From Burkholderiales bacterium (GTDB lineage: Bacteria > Pseudomonadota > Gammaproteobacteria > Burkholderiales > Burkholderiaceae_C): DNA of 64,000 nucleotides. The notes beneath the pieces are model-generated. The model worked only from the letters and a program-made list of their open reading frames with translations, was not told the origin of the DNA and made no database searches. The stretch is taken from NCBI GenBank assembly GCA_017307865.1, contig JAFKGE010000015.1, positions 124,001-188,000 on the forward strand. The letters are read 5' to 3'. The stretch's first letter is position 1. Each line of letters begins with the position of its first letter. The position numbers and the translations under genes were made by a program. This document shows positions 17,285-24,284 of the stretch, one piece after another.

Positions 17285-17360
17285 GCCGGCTTAGCTCAGT
17301 TGGTAGAGCAACGCACTCGTAACGCGTAGGTCGCCAGTTCGATTCCGGCAGCCGGCACCA
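17285..17360 (+). tRNA. tRNA-Thr (anticodon CGT), integration target
   Basis: This 76-base tRNA has acceptor GCCGGCT/AGCCGGC, anticodon loop CTCGTAA (CGT) and encoded CCA. Two stem pairs are A-C mismatches: 31-39 in the anticodon stem (ACGCA/CGCGT) and 52-62 in the T stem (GCCAG/CCGGC), where family members have A-U. The 3' end from TTCGATTCCGGCAG onward is repeated twice downstream, which marks it as the attachment site of the islands. Confidence 0.93.
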
Positions 17361-17405
17361 GTTCAAGGTCTCACGAAGTCCAAGAACCTCCCGAAACCCG
17401 CATGC
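17338..17405 (+). repeat. Attachment site copy 1 (attL of island 1)
   Basis: These 68 bases run from the T loop of tRNA-Thr through CCA and the start of its terminator. They recur at 26287-26353 with one base missing (GCCGGCACCA becomes GCCGCACCA). Confidence 0.9.
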
Positions 17406-17425
17406 TTCCTAGCAATGCGGGTTTT
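17394..17425 (+). terminator. tRNA-Thr terminator within the att site
   Basis: AACCCGCAT and ATGCGGGTT form a stem over a ten-base loop, followed by TTTT. The same hairpin is carried by both downstream att copies, so each copy is a tRNA 3' end plus terminator. Confidence 0.85.
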
Positions 17426-17468
17426 TTCTTGTCTGCCGTAATCGCAGGATGTAGCATTGAAGCGCGCA

Positions 17469-17537
17469 TTTTTGACGGTATTTTTGACGGTAGTTTTTTG
17501 CCTTCACCGATTTCGGTCCAAAAAATACCGTCAACGG
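17469..17537. promoter_or_regulatory. Putative integrase arm-type sites, island 1 left end
   Basis: TTTTTGACGGTA occurs twice in tandem (17469-17492), and an inverted ATACCGTCAA lies at 17526-17535, just before the integrase start. The same motif pair recurs near the right end of the island at 26214-26232. Confidence 0.6.
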
Positions 17538-17545
17538 GAGACGCA

Positions 17546-18781
17546 ATGGCACTCACAGACACCTTCATCCGGCAGGTCAAGCACCGCGGCAGGCAGGCCG
17601 GCGACAAGCACGCCGACGGCGCCGGCCTGTACCTGCTGGTGACGGCCAGCGGCAAATACTGGCGCCTGGACTACCGCCACGCCGGCAAGCGCCGCACCAT
17701 GGCCCTGGGCGTCTATCCCAAGGTCACCCTCGCCAAGGCCCGCAAACGCCGCGAGGAGGCCCGCGAGTTGCTGGCCGATGGCGTAGACCCCGCCGAGGAG
17801 AAACGCGCCCGCAAGGCCGCCGATGCGGCCGCCGTGGACAGCATCGTCGAGGCCGTCGGCCTGGACTGGCTGGCAACGCACCGCAGCGCATGGAGTCAGG
17901 CGCACTTCACCCGCGAGGAGCGCAACCTCAAGAAGGACGTGTTCCCCTACCTTGGCAAGCGCCGCATCGGCGATATCGAGCCGCCCGAGTTGCTGCAGGT
18001 GATCCGCAAGGTCGAGGCCCGTGGCGCCCTCGACGTGGCGCACCGCGTGCTGATTACCGCGCGGGGCGTTTGGCAACACGCCGTCGCCCACGGCCACGCC
18101 ACGCGCGACGTCACGCAGGACATCAAGAAGGCCCTCAGGCCGCACATCAAGCGCAACCTGCCCGCCATCGTCGAACCGATCGCCTTTGGCGAGCTGCTGC
18201 GCGCGAGTGACGCCTATCAGGGCGGGCCGGTGGTGCGCGCCGCGCTGGCGCTGGCCCCGCTGCTGTTCCAACGTCCCGGCAACCTGCGCACGATGCGATG
18301 GGCCGACCTGGACCTGGACGGCGCGCGCTGGTCCATCCCCAGCGAGGACATGAAGCGCACCCTGACGCAAAAGATCAACGGGCAGGCCCACATCGTCCCG
18401 CTGCCGCGCCAGGCCGTCGCCATCCTGCGCGAGCTGCAGCCCCTGACCGGCGCGCGTGAATACGTGTTCCCCGGCTTTCGTGATCCGACCGCGCCCATGA
18501 GCGAGGCCGGCATCAGCGCCGCCTTGCACGCCATGGGCTACAAGGGCCGCCATTCGTGGCACGGCTACCGCGCCAGCGGGCGCACGATGCTGCGCGAGGT
18601 GCTGGGCTATGACGCCGACGTGATCGAAACCCAGTTGGCGCACAAGGGCCAGGTCACGCACGGCGGCGCCTACGACCGCGCCCAGTTCATCGATGAACGC
18701 GTCGGCATGTTGCAGTCGTGGGCGGACTACCTGGACAAGCTGCGCATGGGGGCGGACGTGATCCAGTTGCGGCATGGGTGA
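17546..18781 (+). CDS. int: P4-type tyrosine site-specific integrase
   Basis: This 411-residue recombinase has an N-terminal DUF4102-type arm-binding domain (MALTDTFIRQVKHRGRQAGDKHADGAGLYL), a central core-binding domain and a C-terminal catalytic domain. Catalytic residues are visible as R in FQRPGNLRTMRWADL, H-x-x-R in HGYRASGRTML, and the nucleophile Tyr in THGGAYDRAQF. It integrates the island into the tRNA-Thr 3' end. The start at 17546 follows CGGGAG; the frame is open upstream to 17402 but that part is arm-site repeat DNA. The tRNA-integrase gap of 185 bases is typical. Confidence 0.95.
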   Translation: MALTDTFIRQVKHRGRQAGDKHADGAGLYLLVTASGKYWRLDYRHAGKRRTMALGVYPKVTLAKARKRREEARELLADGVDPAEEKRARKAADAAAVDSIVEAVGLDWLATHRSAWSQAHFTREERNLKKDVFPYLGKRRIGDIEPPELLQVIRKVEARGALDVAHRVLITARGVWQHAVAHGHATRDVTQDIKKALRPHIKRNLPAIVEPIAFGELLRASDAYQGGPVVRAALALAPLLFQRPGNLRTMRWADLDLDGARWSIPSEDMKRTLTQKINGQAHIVPLPRQAVAILRELQPLTGAREYVFPGFRDPTAPMSEAGISAALHAMGYKGRHSWHGYRASGRTMLREVLGYDADVIETQLAHKGQVTHGGAYDRAQFIDERVGMLQSWADYLDKLRMGADVIQLRHG

Positions 18782-19589
18782 GGCGCGGGTGATGACAAAG
18801 AGGAAGCCAGATTTTGAAGGGGAGCGCCGCGTGGCAATCTGGTACGGCGCGGGGAACCTAAACGAACATGAGCGGGTCGCCTGTTCCAACCATGTGCCGG
18901 CGAGCTGGTTCAAAGACGCTACGCGCAATCGTCGCGGACAGACAGATGCCGAACGGCTGCTGATCGGTGTTGACCACGCGATCGGATATTTCGATACCCA
19001 AGGTGGCCGTGTCTCAGTTGCGGGTAACGCTCTCGCGTCCGATGTTCAGACGATCGTCAGCGCGGCCCAGCGACTGCTGCTTGCAATTCAGACTGCCGAC
19101 AAAGCCGCGCGCGTTGCAATCGATTTACACGCTTCAGCCAGTATCCCGCCCGACCCCGATCAGCTTCAATTGAGTGACGCCGGCTTGATGGCGGTGCACC
19201 CGTTCCAAGCGTTGCGGCACATGGGGCACTTGGATGTCGCGTACGTCGTCCTTGAGGCGGGAATTTTTGAGGATTGCTCAAGCTCGTTCTTGGCTGCGCT
19301 ATGGGACGTTACATCAGACGTCGTGAACCTTGGGCAGCAAGTGATCGCGAGCACTAACAAAGGGCCGCAGGTTCGCCCTGATCGCTTGACTGCTGAAGCG
19401 ATGGCCAAATCCATTGTTGCACATGCATCCTCGGAGCTTGGCCGACCACTGCCTGTTTCACCATGGATTGCGGAGCTGATCGGCGAGGCCGCATCATTTC
19501 GCGGCGTAACCATCGGCAAGCAGGTGGCATTGCGCGCAGTGCGCACCTATGCCAGTCGCCACAAGGATCAATCGAGGCGACTGGCATAG
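18774..19589 (+). CDS. Island cargo protein of unknown function
   Basis: This 271-residue soluble protein has no signal peptide or membrane helix. I recognise no family. Its base composition is visibly less GC-rich than that of its neighbours, and it sits directly behind the integrase (start overlaps its stop by eight bases; ATG 18792 is an alternative). That slot is where satellites often carry accessory genes such as defence or superinfection-exclusion factors. C-terminal helices (LTAEAMAKSIVAHASSELG, IAELIGEAASF) suggest an all-alpha fold. Any function is inference from position. Confidence 0.75.
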   Translation: MGEARVMTKRKPDFEGERRVAIWYGAGNLNEHERVACSNHVPASWFKDATRNRRGQTDAERLLIGVDHAIGYFDTQGGRVSVAGNALASDVQTIVSAAQRLLLAIQTADKAARVAIDLHASASIPPDPDQLQLSDAGLMAVHPFQALRHMGHLDVAYVVLEAGIFEDCSSSFLAALWDVTSDVVNLGQQVIASTNKGPQVRPDRLTAEAMAKSIVAHASSELGRPLPVSPWIAELIGEAASFRGVTIGKQVALRAVRTYASRHKDQSRRLA

Positions 19590-19620
19590 CGTCCGCGTGC
19601 GCTTGACGTTGAAATCCCTA

Positions 19621-19642
19621 CGTCCCGCAACAAAGCGGGACG
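19621..19642 (+). promoter_or_regulatory. Hairpin before the AlpA-like gene
   Basis: CGTCCCGC/GCGGGACG is a perfect 8-bp stem with a six-base loop, ending a few bases before a GAAAGGGG ribosome-binding site. It could be an operator or a translational control element. It lacks a T-run, so it is not a standard terminator. Confidence 0.45.
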
Positions 19643-19654
19643 AAAGGGGTTCAA

Positions 19655-19858
19655 TTGATTCAATCCAACACTTCAAGCCGCCCCCGGCAAGCTGCTGAGC
19701 TGCTGGGCATCAGCCGCGCGACCCTGTGGCGCTGGGCCGCAACCCGCCATGATTTCCCACGCGCCCGGCGCCTGTCGGCACGCTGCACGGTTTTCGACAC
19801 CGGCGAAATCCTGGCTTGGCGCGACGCCCAGGCCCGGACCATCAAGGTGGAGGGCTGA
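19655..19858 (+). CDS. AlpA/MerR-like excisionase-regulator
   Basis: This 67-residue winged-helix protein starts at TTG with a strong GGGG ribosome-binding site. QAAELLGISRATLWRWAATRHDFPRARRLSARCTVFDTGEILAWRDAQ is the AlpA/excisionase layout: a DNA-reading helix, a wing, and the closing W(R/L) helix. In P4-like elements such proteins act as excisionase and as activator of the integrase or primase operon. It heads the replication operon here. The TTG start may keep its dosage low. Confidence 0.85.
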   Translation: MIQSNTSSRPRQAAELLGISRATLWRWAATRHDFPRARRLSARCTVFDTGEILAWRDAQARTIKVEG

Positions 19859-19861
19859 GCG

Positions 19862-20200
19862 ATGGCCGACCCGCAAATCCTCACCCGTCGCGCGCCGCCT
19901 GCCGACTACAAATCCACGGCCGCCACGCTCTACGCCTTGAGCGCCGACGCGCTGAGTGCAATCGAGATGCTCGCCAACCTGGCGTTGAGAGAAATCGACC
20001 ACGGCCCCGGCCGGATGGATGGCGCCCTGATCGTCCGCGCGCTTACCGAAATCGTTTACCGGGCGTCCGACGCGGAAAACGGTGTCAGCTACGCCGCCGA
20101 GTGCGCCGGCCTTGCGTCCGCTGGCGACCACCTGCGCCACCTGACGCGCGCCGCCGCCCTTGAGGGCCGCACCTGGCCGCCGGAGGGCAGCGCGAAATGA
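19862..20200 (+). CDS. Small conserved satellite/phage protein
   Basis: This 112-residue protein has no recognised domain. It contains a helical stretch (YALSADALSAIEMLANLALREID) and begins three bases after the AlpA-like gene. Its end overlaps the next start (ATGA), so it is embedded in the replication operon. A role in DNA replication or copy control is inferred only from its place. Confidence 0.7.
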   Translation: MADPQILTRRAPPADYKSTAATLYALSADALSAIEMLANLALREIDHGPGRMDGALIVRALTEIVYRASDAENGVSYAAECAGLASAGDHLRHLTRAAALEGRTWPPEGSAK

Positions 20201-20544
20201 AATCCTCAAACGATAAGGCCGCTGGGGTGGTGCAAACACCCGCAGCGGCCAAAAAGATTCTCAAACCCGAATCAGGCCCAAGTGTAGCAATCCGCCCCAC
20301 TCGACGCAACCCGGCGCGCTCGCTGCTGGGTATCGCCAGCAAGCCCCTTGTCCGCGCCGCCTGGACGTCGCTTGCTGATCGCTTCGAGCCCGACCGCCCG
20401 CTGCGCAAGGGGCGCATCGCGCTGGATGGCCGCAGCTACGACTTCGAGCTGCGCGTCGACCTGTCCATTCTGGTTCTTGACCCGGCCGACGGCGCCATCG
20501 TGGCCGAATCGCCGCCGCTGATCGTGCGGGAGGTGACGCGATGA
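20197..20544 (+). CDS. Small conserved satellite/phage protein
   Basis: This 115-residue protein is basic in its first half (KKILKPESGPSVAIRPTRRNPARS) and has a beta-rich second half (RIALDGRSYDFELRVDLSILVLDP). It overlaps its neighbours by four bases at both ends, so all are translationally coupled. I recognise no family; the basic part could contact nucleic acid. Confidence 0.68.
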   Translation: MKSSNDKAAGVVQTPAAAKKILKPESGPSVAIRPTRRNPARSLLGIASKPLVRAAWTSLADRFEPDRPLRKGRIALDGRSYDFELRVDLSILVLDPADGAIVAESPPLIVREVTR

Positions 20545-21362
20545 GCAGCATGATCGATGCCATGCGCCTGGCCGGCCTGGCGCCGCACAAGGAGCTGATC
20601 CTGACCGCCGATGGCCGCCTGCGCCGCTACCGCGTGGAGGGCGACAAGCCCGGCAGTGCCAACGGCTGGGCCGTGCTGCACGAAGGCGCCATCCAGTCCG
20701 GCGCCTTCGGCTCTTGGAAGACCGGCGCCGTGCACACCTGGCGCCAGAACAGTGACCGTCGTCTGAGCGCGGCCGAACGCCAGGCGCTGCGCCAGCAACA
20801 AGCCGCCGCACAGCAGGCGCGCGCCGCTGAACAGCGCCAGGTGCAGGCGCAGGCCGCCCAGCGTGCCGAACGGCTGTGGCAGCGCGCCCGGCCGGCGACG
20901 GATGCACATCCTTACCTGGCAAAAAAGCGCGTGCGCGCCATCGGCCTGCGCCAGTTGCGCGACATGCTGATGGTGCCGGCGCGCGACACGTCCGGGCGGC
21001 TGTCGACGCTGCAATTCATCGGCCCGGATGGCACCAAGCGATTCCTGACGGGCGGGCGCATTCAGGGCTGTTACTGCGCCATGGGCCGGCCGTCCGACTG
21101 CTTGCTGGTGTGCGAGGGCTACGCCACGGGCGCCACCATCTTTGCGGCCACCGGCCAGGCCGTTGCCGTGTGCTTCAACTGCGGCAACATGCTGCCGGTT
21201 GCGCAGGCGCTGCGGCGCAAGTTCCCCGCGCTGCGCCTGATCGTCTGCGCCGACAACGACGCCGGCACGCCCGGCAATCCTGGCCTGACCCATGCACGCG
21301 CCGCCGCGCGCGCCGTGGGCGGCGAGGTGGTGGCGCCCGACTTTGCGGGGGTGCCGGCATGA
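20541..21362 (+). CDS. TOPRIM-domain primase-like protein
   Basis: This 273-residue protein has a C-terminal TOPRIM domain: LLVCEGYATGATIF supplies the catalytic Glu and LRLIVCADNDAG the DxD-type metal motif. The middle (LSAAERQALRQQQAAAQQARAAEQRQVQAQAAQ, about residues 75-110) is a Gln/Ala-rich coiled coil. The N-terminal part resembles the DUF5906/DUF3854-associated zinc-less primase leader found in phages. With the downstream DUF3987 protein it probably primes replication of the island. Its stop overlaps the next start (ATGA). Confidence 0.85.
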   Translation: MSSMIDAMRLAGLAPHKELILTADGRLRRYRVEGDKPGSANGWAVLHEGAIQSGAFGSWKTGAVHTWRQNSDRRLSAAERQALRQQQAAAQQARAAEQRQVQAQAAQRAERLWQRARPATDAHPYLAKKRVRAIGLRQLRDMLMVPARDTSGRLSTLQFIGPDGTKRFLTGGRIQGCYCAMGRPSDCLLVCEGYATGATIFAATGQAVAVCFNCGNMLPVAQALRRKFPALRLIVCADNDAGTPGNPGLTHARAAARAVGGEVVAPDFAGVPA

Positions 21363-22918
21363 GCGCGCAGCCGAGCGATTTCAACGACCTGGCCGCCGCG
21401 CGCGGACTGGCCGCCGTGCGCCAGCAGATCGAGCCCGCCGTCCAAGGCGTGACCGATTGGCCGGTGCCCATCGTGTCCGCCGCCCTGCCGCCCGCCATTG
21501 GTGCCGACCTGCTGCCGGCCTGGCTGGGCCGCTACGTGGCCGCCCTGGCCGCCAGCACGCAGACGCCGGTCACCATGAGCGCGCTGTTTGCGCTGTCGGT
21601 GGTGAGCGCCTGCGCGCAACGCCGCTACGTGGTGGCGCCGCTGGGGGTTGATGCCGGCTACACCGAACCGGCGACGTTTTGGTCGCTGTCCGTGGCCGCC
21701 AGCGGCAGCCGCAAGAGCGCCATCGTCGACCCCCTCACCCGGCCGCTGGCCGCATGGGAAAAGCGCGCCAGCGACCGCATGCGGCGCGAGATCAACACCA
21801 ACGCCTCCCGGCGCATCGTGGCCGAATCCGTCATCAAGCGCCTGCAGGGGCAGGCCGGCAAGACTGACGATCCGCAAGAGCGCGAGCGCCTGCGCCAGCA
21901 GATCGAGGACGAGCAAAACGCCATGCCCGAGCCGCTGTTCGCGCCGCGCGTGTTCCTTGATGACAGCACCGTCGAGCGGCTGCAGGGCGTGCTGTCCGAG
22001 CAGGGCGGGCGCGTGGCCGTGTTGTCCGACGAGGGTGGACTGTTCAACACCATCGCCGGCTCCTACGGCGGGGGCGCCGGCCCGGCGTTGGATGTGCTGC
22101 TGAAAGGTCACCACGGCGGGTCGGTGCGTGTGGAGCGCGCCACCCGTACCGCCTACGTCGACCGGGCCGCGCTGGTGCTGGGCTTGATGCTGCAGCCCGA
22201 CCTGTTGAACGACGCGGCCGGCAGCAACCGCTTTCGCGCCAGCGGCTTGATGGCCCGCTTCGCCTACGCCATCCCCGGCCAGGTGGTGGGCGGGCGCGAC
22301 GTGCGGGCGTACACGGCCATCCCGGCCGACCTGCAAAAAGAGTACGAGCACGAGGTCGACGCGCTGCTGGGCGATCCGATGGAAGGTCCACACCTGCCGC
22401 CGCGCATGCTGCCGCTGGCCGACGATGCGCGCGAGGCTTGGCTGGACTACGCGCAGGAGATCGAGCACGCCCTGGCGCCCGATGGCGAGCTGGCCGCGAT
22501 TGCCGACTGGGGCGCCAAGCTGGCCGGCCTGGCCGCGCGCATCGCGCTGCTGTTCGAGCTGGTCACCAGCGGGCCAGGTGCCGAGCTGGTGTGCGCCGAC
22601 AGCACCCAGCGCGCCATCGCCTTGTGCCGCCTGCTGGTGCCGCACGCGAAGGCGGCCTTCCGCCTGCTGGCTGCCGACGAAGCCGACCGCGACGCCGATG
22701 CCGTGCTGGCGTGGGCGGTGCGCACGGGCCTGCGCGACGAGTTCAAGCAGTCCGAGGTTCACCTCGCCCTGCGCAGCCGCTTCACCAAGAAGGAGCGCCT
22801 GATCGCTGCGCTGCAGCGGCTGCAGGCCAATGGCGCGCTGCGCCATGAGCAGCGTAAGAACCAAGGGGCGCGTCCGTCCGACGTGTGGCACATCAACCCG
22901 CGCCTGTTCCTGCAGTGA
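21359..22918 (+). CDS. DUF3987 (YfjI-like) replication protein
   Basis: This 519-residue protein matches the DUF3987 family: ASGSRKSA near residue 120 is a Walker A-like loop with Ser in place of Gly, and LSDEGGLFNTIAGSYGGG is the conserved Asp/Glu-Gly segment after it. A helical C-terminus holds a possible winged helix (RLIAALQRLQANGALRHEQRKNQG). Family members sit next to TOPRIM or primase genes in phages and satellites and are taken to be helicase or loader-like. It ends the coupled operon 19862-22918. Confidence 0.82.
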   Translation: MSAQPSDFNDLAAARGLAAVRQQIEPAVQGVTDWPVPIVSAALPPAIGADLLPAWLGRYVAALAASTQTPVTMSALFALSVVSACAQRRYVVAPLGVDAGYTEPATFWSLSVAASGSRKSAIVDPLTRPLAAWEKRASDRMRREINTNASRRIVAESVIKRLQGQAGKTDDPQERERLRQQIEDEQNAMPEPLFAPRVFLDDSTVERLQGVLSEQGGRVAVLSDEGGLFNTIAGSYGGGAGPALDVLLKGHHGGSVRVERATRTAYVDRAALVLGLMLQPDLLNDAAGSNRFRASGLMARFAYAIPGQVVGGRDVRAYTAIPADLQKEYEHEVDALLGDPMEGPHLPPRMLPLADDAREAWLDYAQEIEHALAPDGELAAIADWGAKLAGLAARIALLFELVTSGPGAELVCADSTQRAIALCRLLVPHAKAAFRLLAADEADRDADAVLAWAVRTGLRDEFKQSEVHLALRSRFTKKERLIAALQRLQANGALRHEQRKNQGARPSDVWHINPRLFLQ

Positions 22919-22995
22919 ATCACGTTTCTCCATATAGAGGAATAAATGAATTCATCTTTATCTACATACACATACGCATGCACGCGGCTGGGAGG

Positions 22996-23065
22996 CATGA
23001 AAAACGTGAAAAACGTGAAGAAGCCAAAGCCGCTCAGGTCTTTCACGTTCTTCATGTTTTTCACC
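22996..23065. repeat. Iteron-like direct and inverted 9-bp repeats
   Basis: Three tandem units of C(A/G)TGAA(A/G)AA at 22996-23022 face three inverted units at 23041-23065, across an 18-base spacer. The gap 22919-23223 otherwise holds no credible gene; open frames through it read only the repeats (FFTFF or NVKNV strings). The place right after the primase/DUF3987 genes suggests a replication origin. Confidence 0.6.
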
Positions 23066-23223
23066 CTGTCGGGGCGCACGCATGCATGTGGACCACGGGG
23101 CGTCAGGCTGGCAGCCAGCGGGCGCGCGGGTCCTCCCCAGCCCTCCCCATCGAGGGTAATCGCGACGCGCGATCTCTCGCTAGTGGGTGCGCTTTCCAAT
23201 AGCTTGACAGTGCCCTTGACACC

Positions 23224-23434
23224 ATGACATTGTTTGACTTCGACCCCACCGAAGTCGCCGCCATCGCGCAGGCCCAGGAGCGCGACAAAGACCAGGCCGG
23301 CCACGCTCGCGCCCGAGCTGGTGGGAAAGGCGGAGGACGTCATCGCATCAACCATCGCGCAATTTGTGGAAAACACACTGCGCACGACCTCCCAACACCT
23401 TCAAAAGATTTCCACCATGGAGGCTGCCCGATGA
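23224..23434 (+). pseudogene. Small gene with an apparent 1-base frameshift
   Basis: The frame from ATG 23224 gives a natural-looking start (MTLFDFDPTEVAAIAQAQERD) that turns into Arg/Gly-rich text after about residue 26. The neighbouring frame then gives PELVGKAEDVIASTIAQFVEN and a helical end, stopping at 23434 in an ATGA overlap with the next start. Joining the two frames near 23300 gives a plausible 70-residue protein. It may be a decayed gene or a sequencing error. Confidence 0.4.
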
Positions 23435-23498
23435 GCTTTGACCACCTGAGCCTTGGCTCCGCCGGGACGAGGTTCTGGTGGTGGAGGTCAAACCGTGA
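23431..23498 (+). pseudogene. Very small ORF with an apparent 1-base frameshift
   Basis: MSFDHLSLGSAG runs from ATG 23431. A shift of one base near 23465 continues as DEVLVVEVKP and stops at 23498, overlapping the next start as GTGA. Without the shift the frame ends at 23505 with a Trp/Arg-rich tail. The coupled start and stop support the shifted reading, but a product of about 22 residues is too short to judge. Confidence 0.3.
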
Positions 23499-23887
23499 CC
23501 GTTGATCCGCTACTGCTGCTGGCATGCGCCGCCAGAGGTGAAGCAGTGACGATGCCCGCCGACCTGGCCGCCACGCTGCTGCAGGCCAACCCCGCCGACC
23601 TACCTGCTCTGCTGGGCCTGGACCGCGCAAGCCGCACGCGCCGGCGCAACGCAGCCTTGGGGCGTGCGGCCGAGCTGCTGTCTGGCGACGGTTGCGGCGC
23701 ATGGATTACTGCCGGGCGCCTGGCAGCCGCGATCGAGCGGTTCGAGCGCGCCCTATGGCCGGCGCTGCTGGGCGGCGCGCGACTGGAGCTGTCGGAGATC
23801 GAGCAAGCCCTGTACGAGGCTTTTTTGACTGGTGCAACGCCGGTTACCTGCCAGCGCCGCCTGTTCGAGCTGCTGCGCGCCGACTGA
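23495..23887 (+). CDS. Small phage/satellite protein of unknown function
   Basis: This 130-residue protein begins at GTG 23495, placed 8 bases after GGAGG. The sequence is alpha-helical, with LGRAAELLSGDGCGAWITAGRLAAAIERFERALWP and ELSEIEQALYEAFLTG. I recognise no family. It lies between the replication genes and the capsid gene, where head-related or DNA-modification accessory proteins are common. An upstream in-frame ATG at 23453 adds a Gly-rich leader that looks like out-of-frame DNA. Confidence 0.65.
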   Translation: MTVDPLLLLACAARGEAVTMPADLAATLLQANPADLPALLGLDRASRTRRRNAALGRAAELLSGDGCGAWITAGRLAAAIERFERALWPALLGGARLELSEIEQALYEAFLTGATPVTCQRRLFELLRAD

Positions 23888-23933
23888 CCAAAGAGCCGCC
23901 CCGCGTCAGTGCAATGGCCGTGATCATCGCAAC

Positions 23934-24284
23934 ATGGCCCAGCAAAACACCCCCCAAACCATCGTCGGTATCGAGCCCGACGGCCCGTTCGTTCGCCTGG
24001 CGCTGCGCGCTGGCGACACCGAACTGATTGCCACCCTGGACCCGCGCCGCACCGCGCTGCTGGCCGCACGCCTGAGCTACGCCATCGGCGAGGCCATCCT
24101 GGCCGCCGAACAAATTGGTAAGGCGCTCGCTGGCGCCCAGGCCGACACCCTGCTCTACCACCGTCGCCACGACGTCGAGAACCTCGCCGCGCCAGCCATC
24201 GACGCCGCTGCCGCGCTGGAATTGGCCGGTGCCGTGCTCAGCCGCGCCGCTGCGCATGACAACCGCCAAACGGGGGCGCGCTGA
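23934..24284 (+). CDS. Small phage/satellite protein before the capsid gene
   Basis: This 116-residue protein has the start MAQQNTPQTIVGIEPDG chosen by composition; upstream in-frame codons are Cys/Ala-rich shadow text. Its stop overlaps the protease-capsid start at 24284, so it is cotranslated with the head gene. The C-terminal half is helical (ARLSYAIGEAILAAEQIGKALAG). I recognise no family; an assembly-related role is inferred only from coupling. Confidence 0.65.
   Translation: MAQQNTPQTIVGIEPDGPFVRLALRAGDTELIATLDPRRTALLAARLSYAIGEAILAAEQIGKALAGAQADTLLYHRRHDVENLAAPAIDAAAALELAGAVLSRAAAHDNRQTGAR

Noticed and set aside
18774-19589. Toxin or known defence gene behind the integrase
   Set aside because: The position suggests cargo, but I see no catalytic motif or family feature that would support a specific function.
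22946-23227. Open frames of about 60-90 codons through the iteron region
   Set aside because: Their text is made of the repeats themselves (NVKNV, FFTFF strings) and has no independent coding character.
23224-23498. Programmed ribosomal frameshift in the small genes
   Set aside because: No slippery heptamer or strong downstream structure is visible at either point. Mutation or sequence error is simpler.
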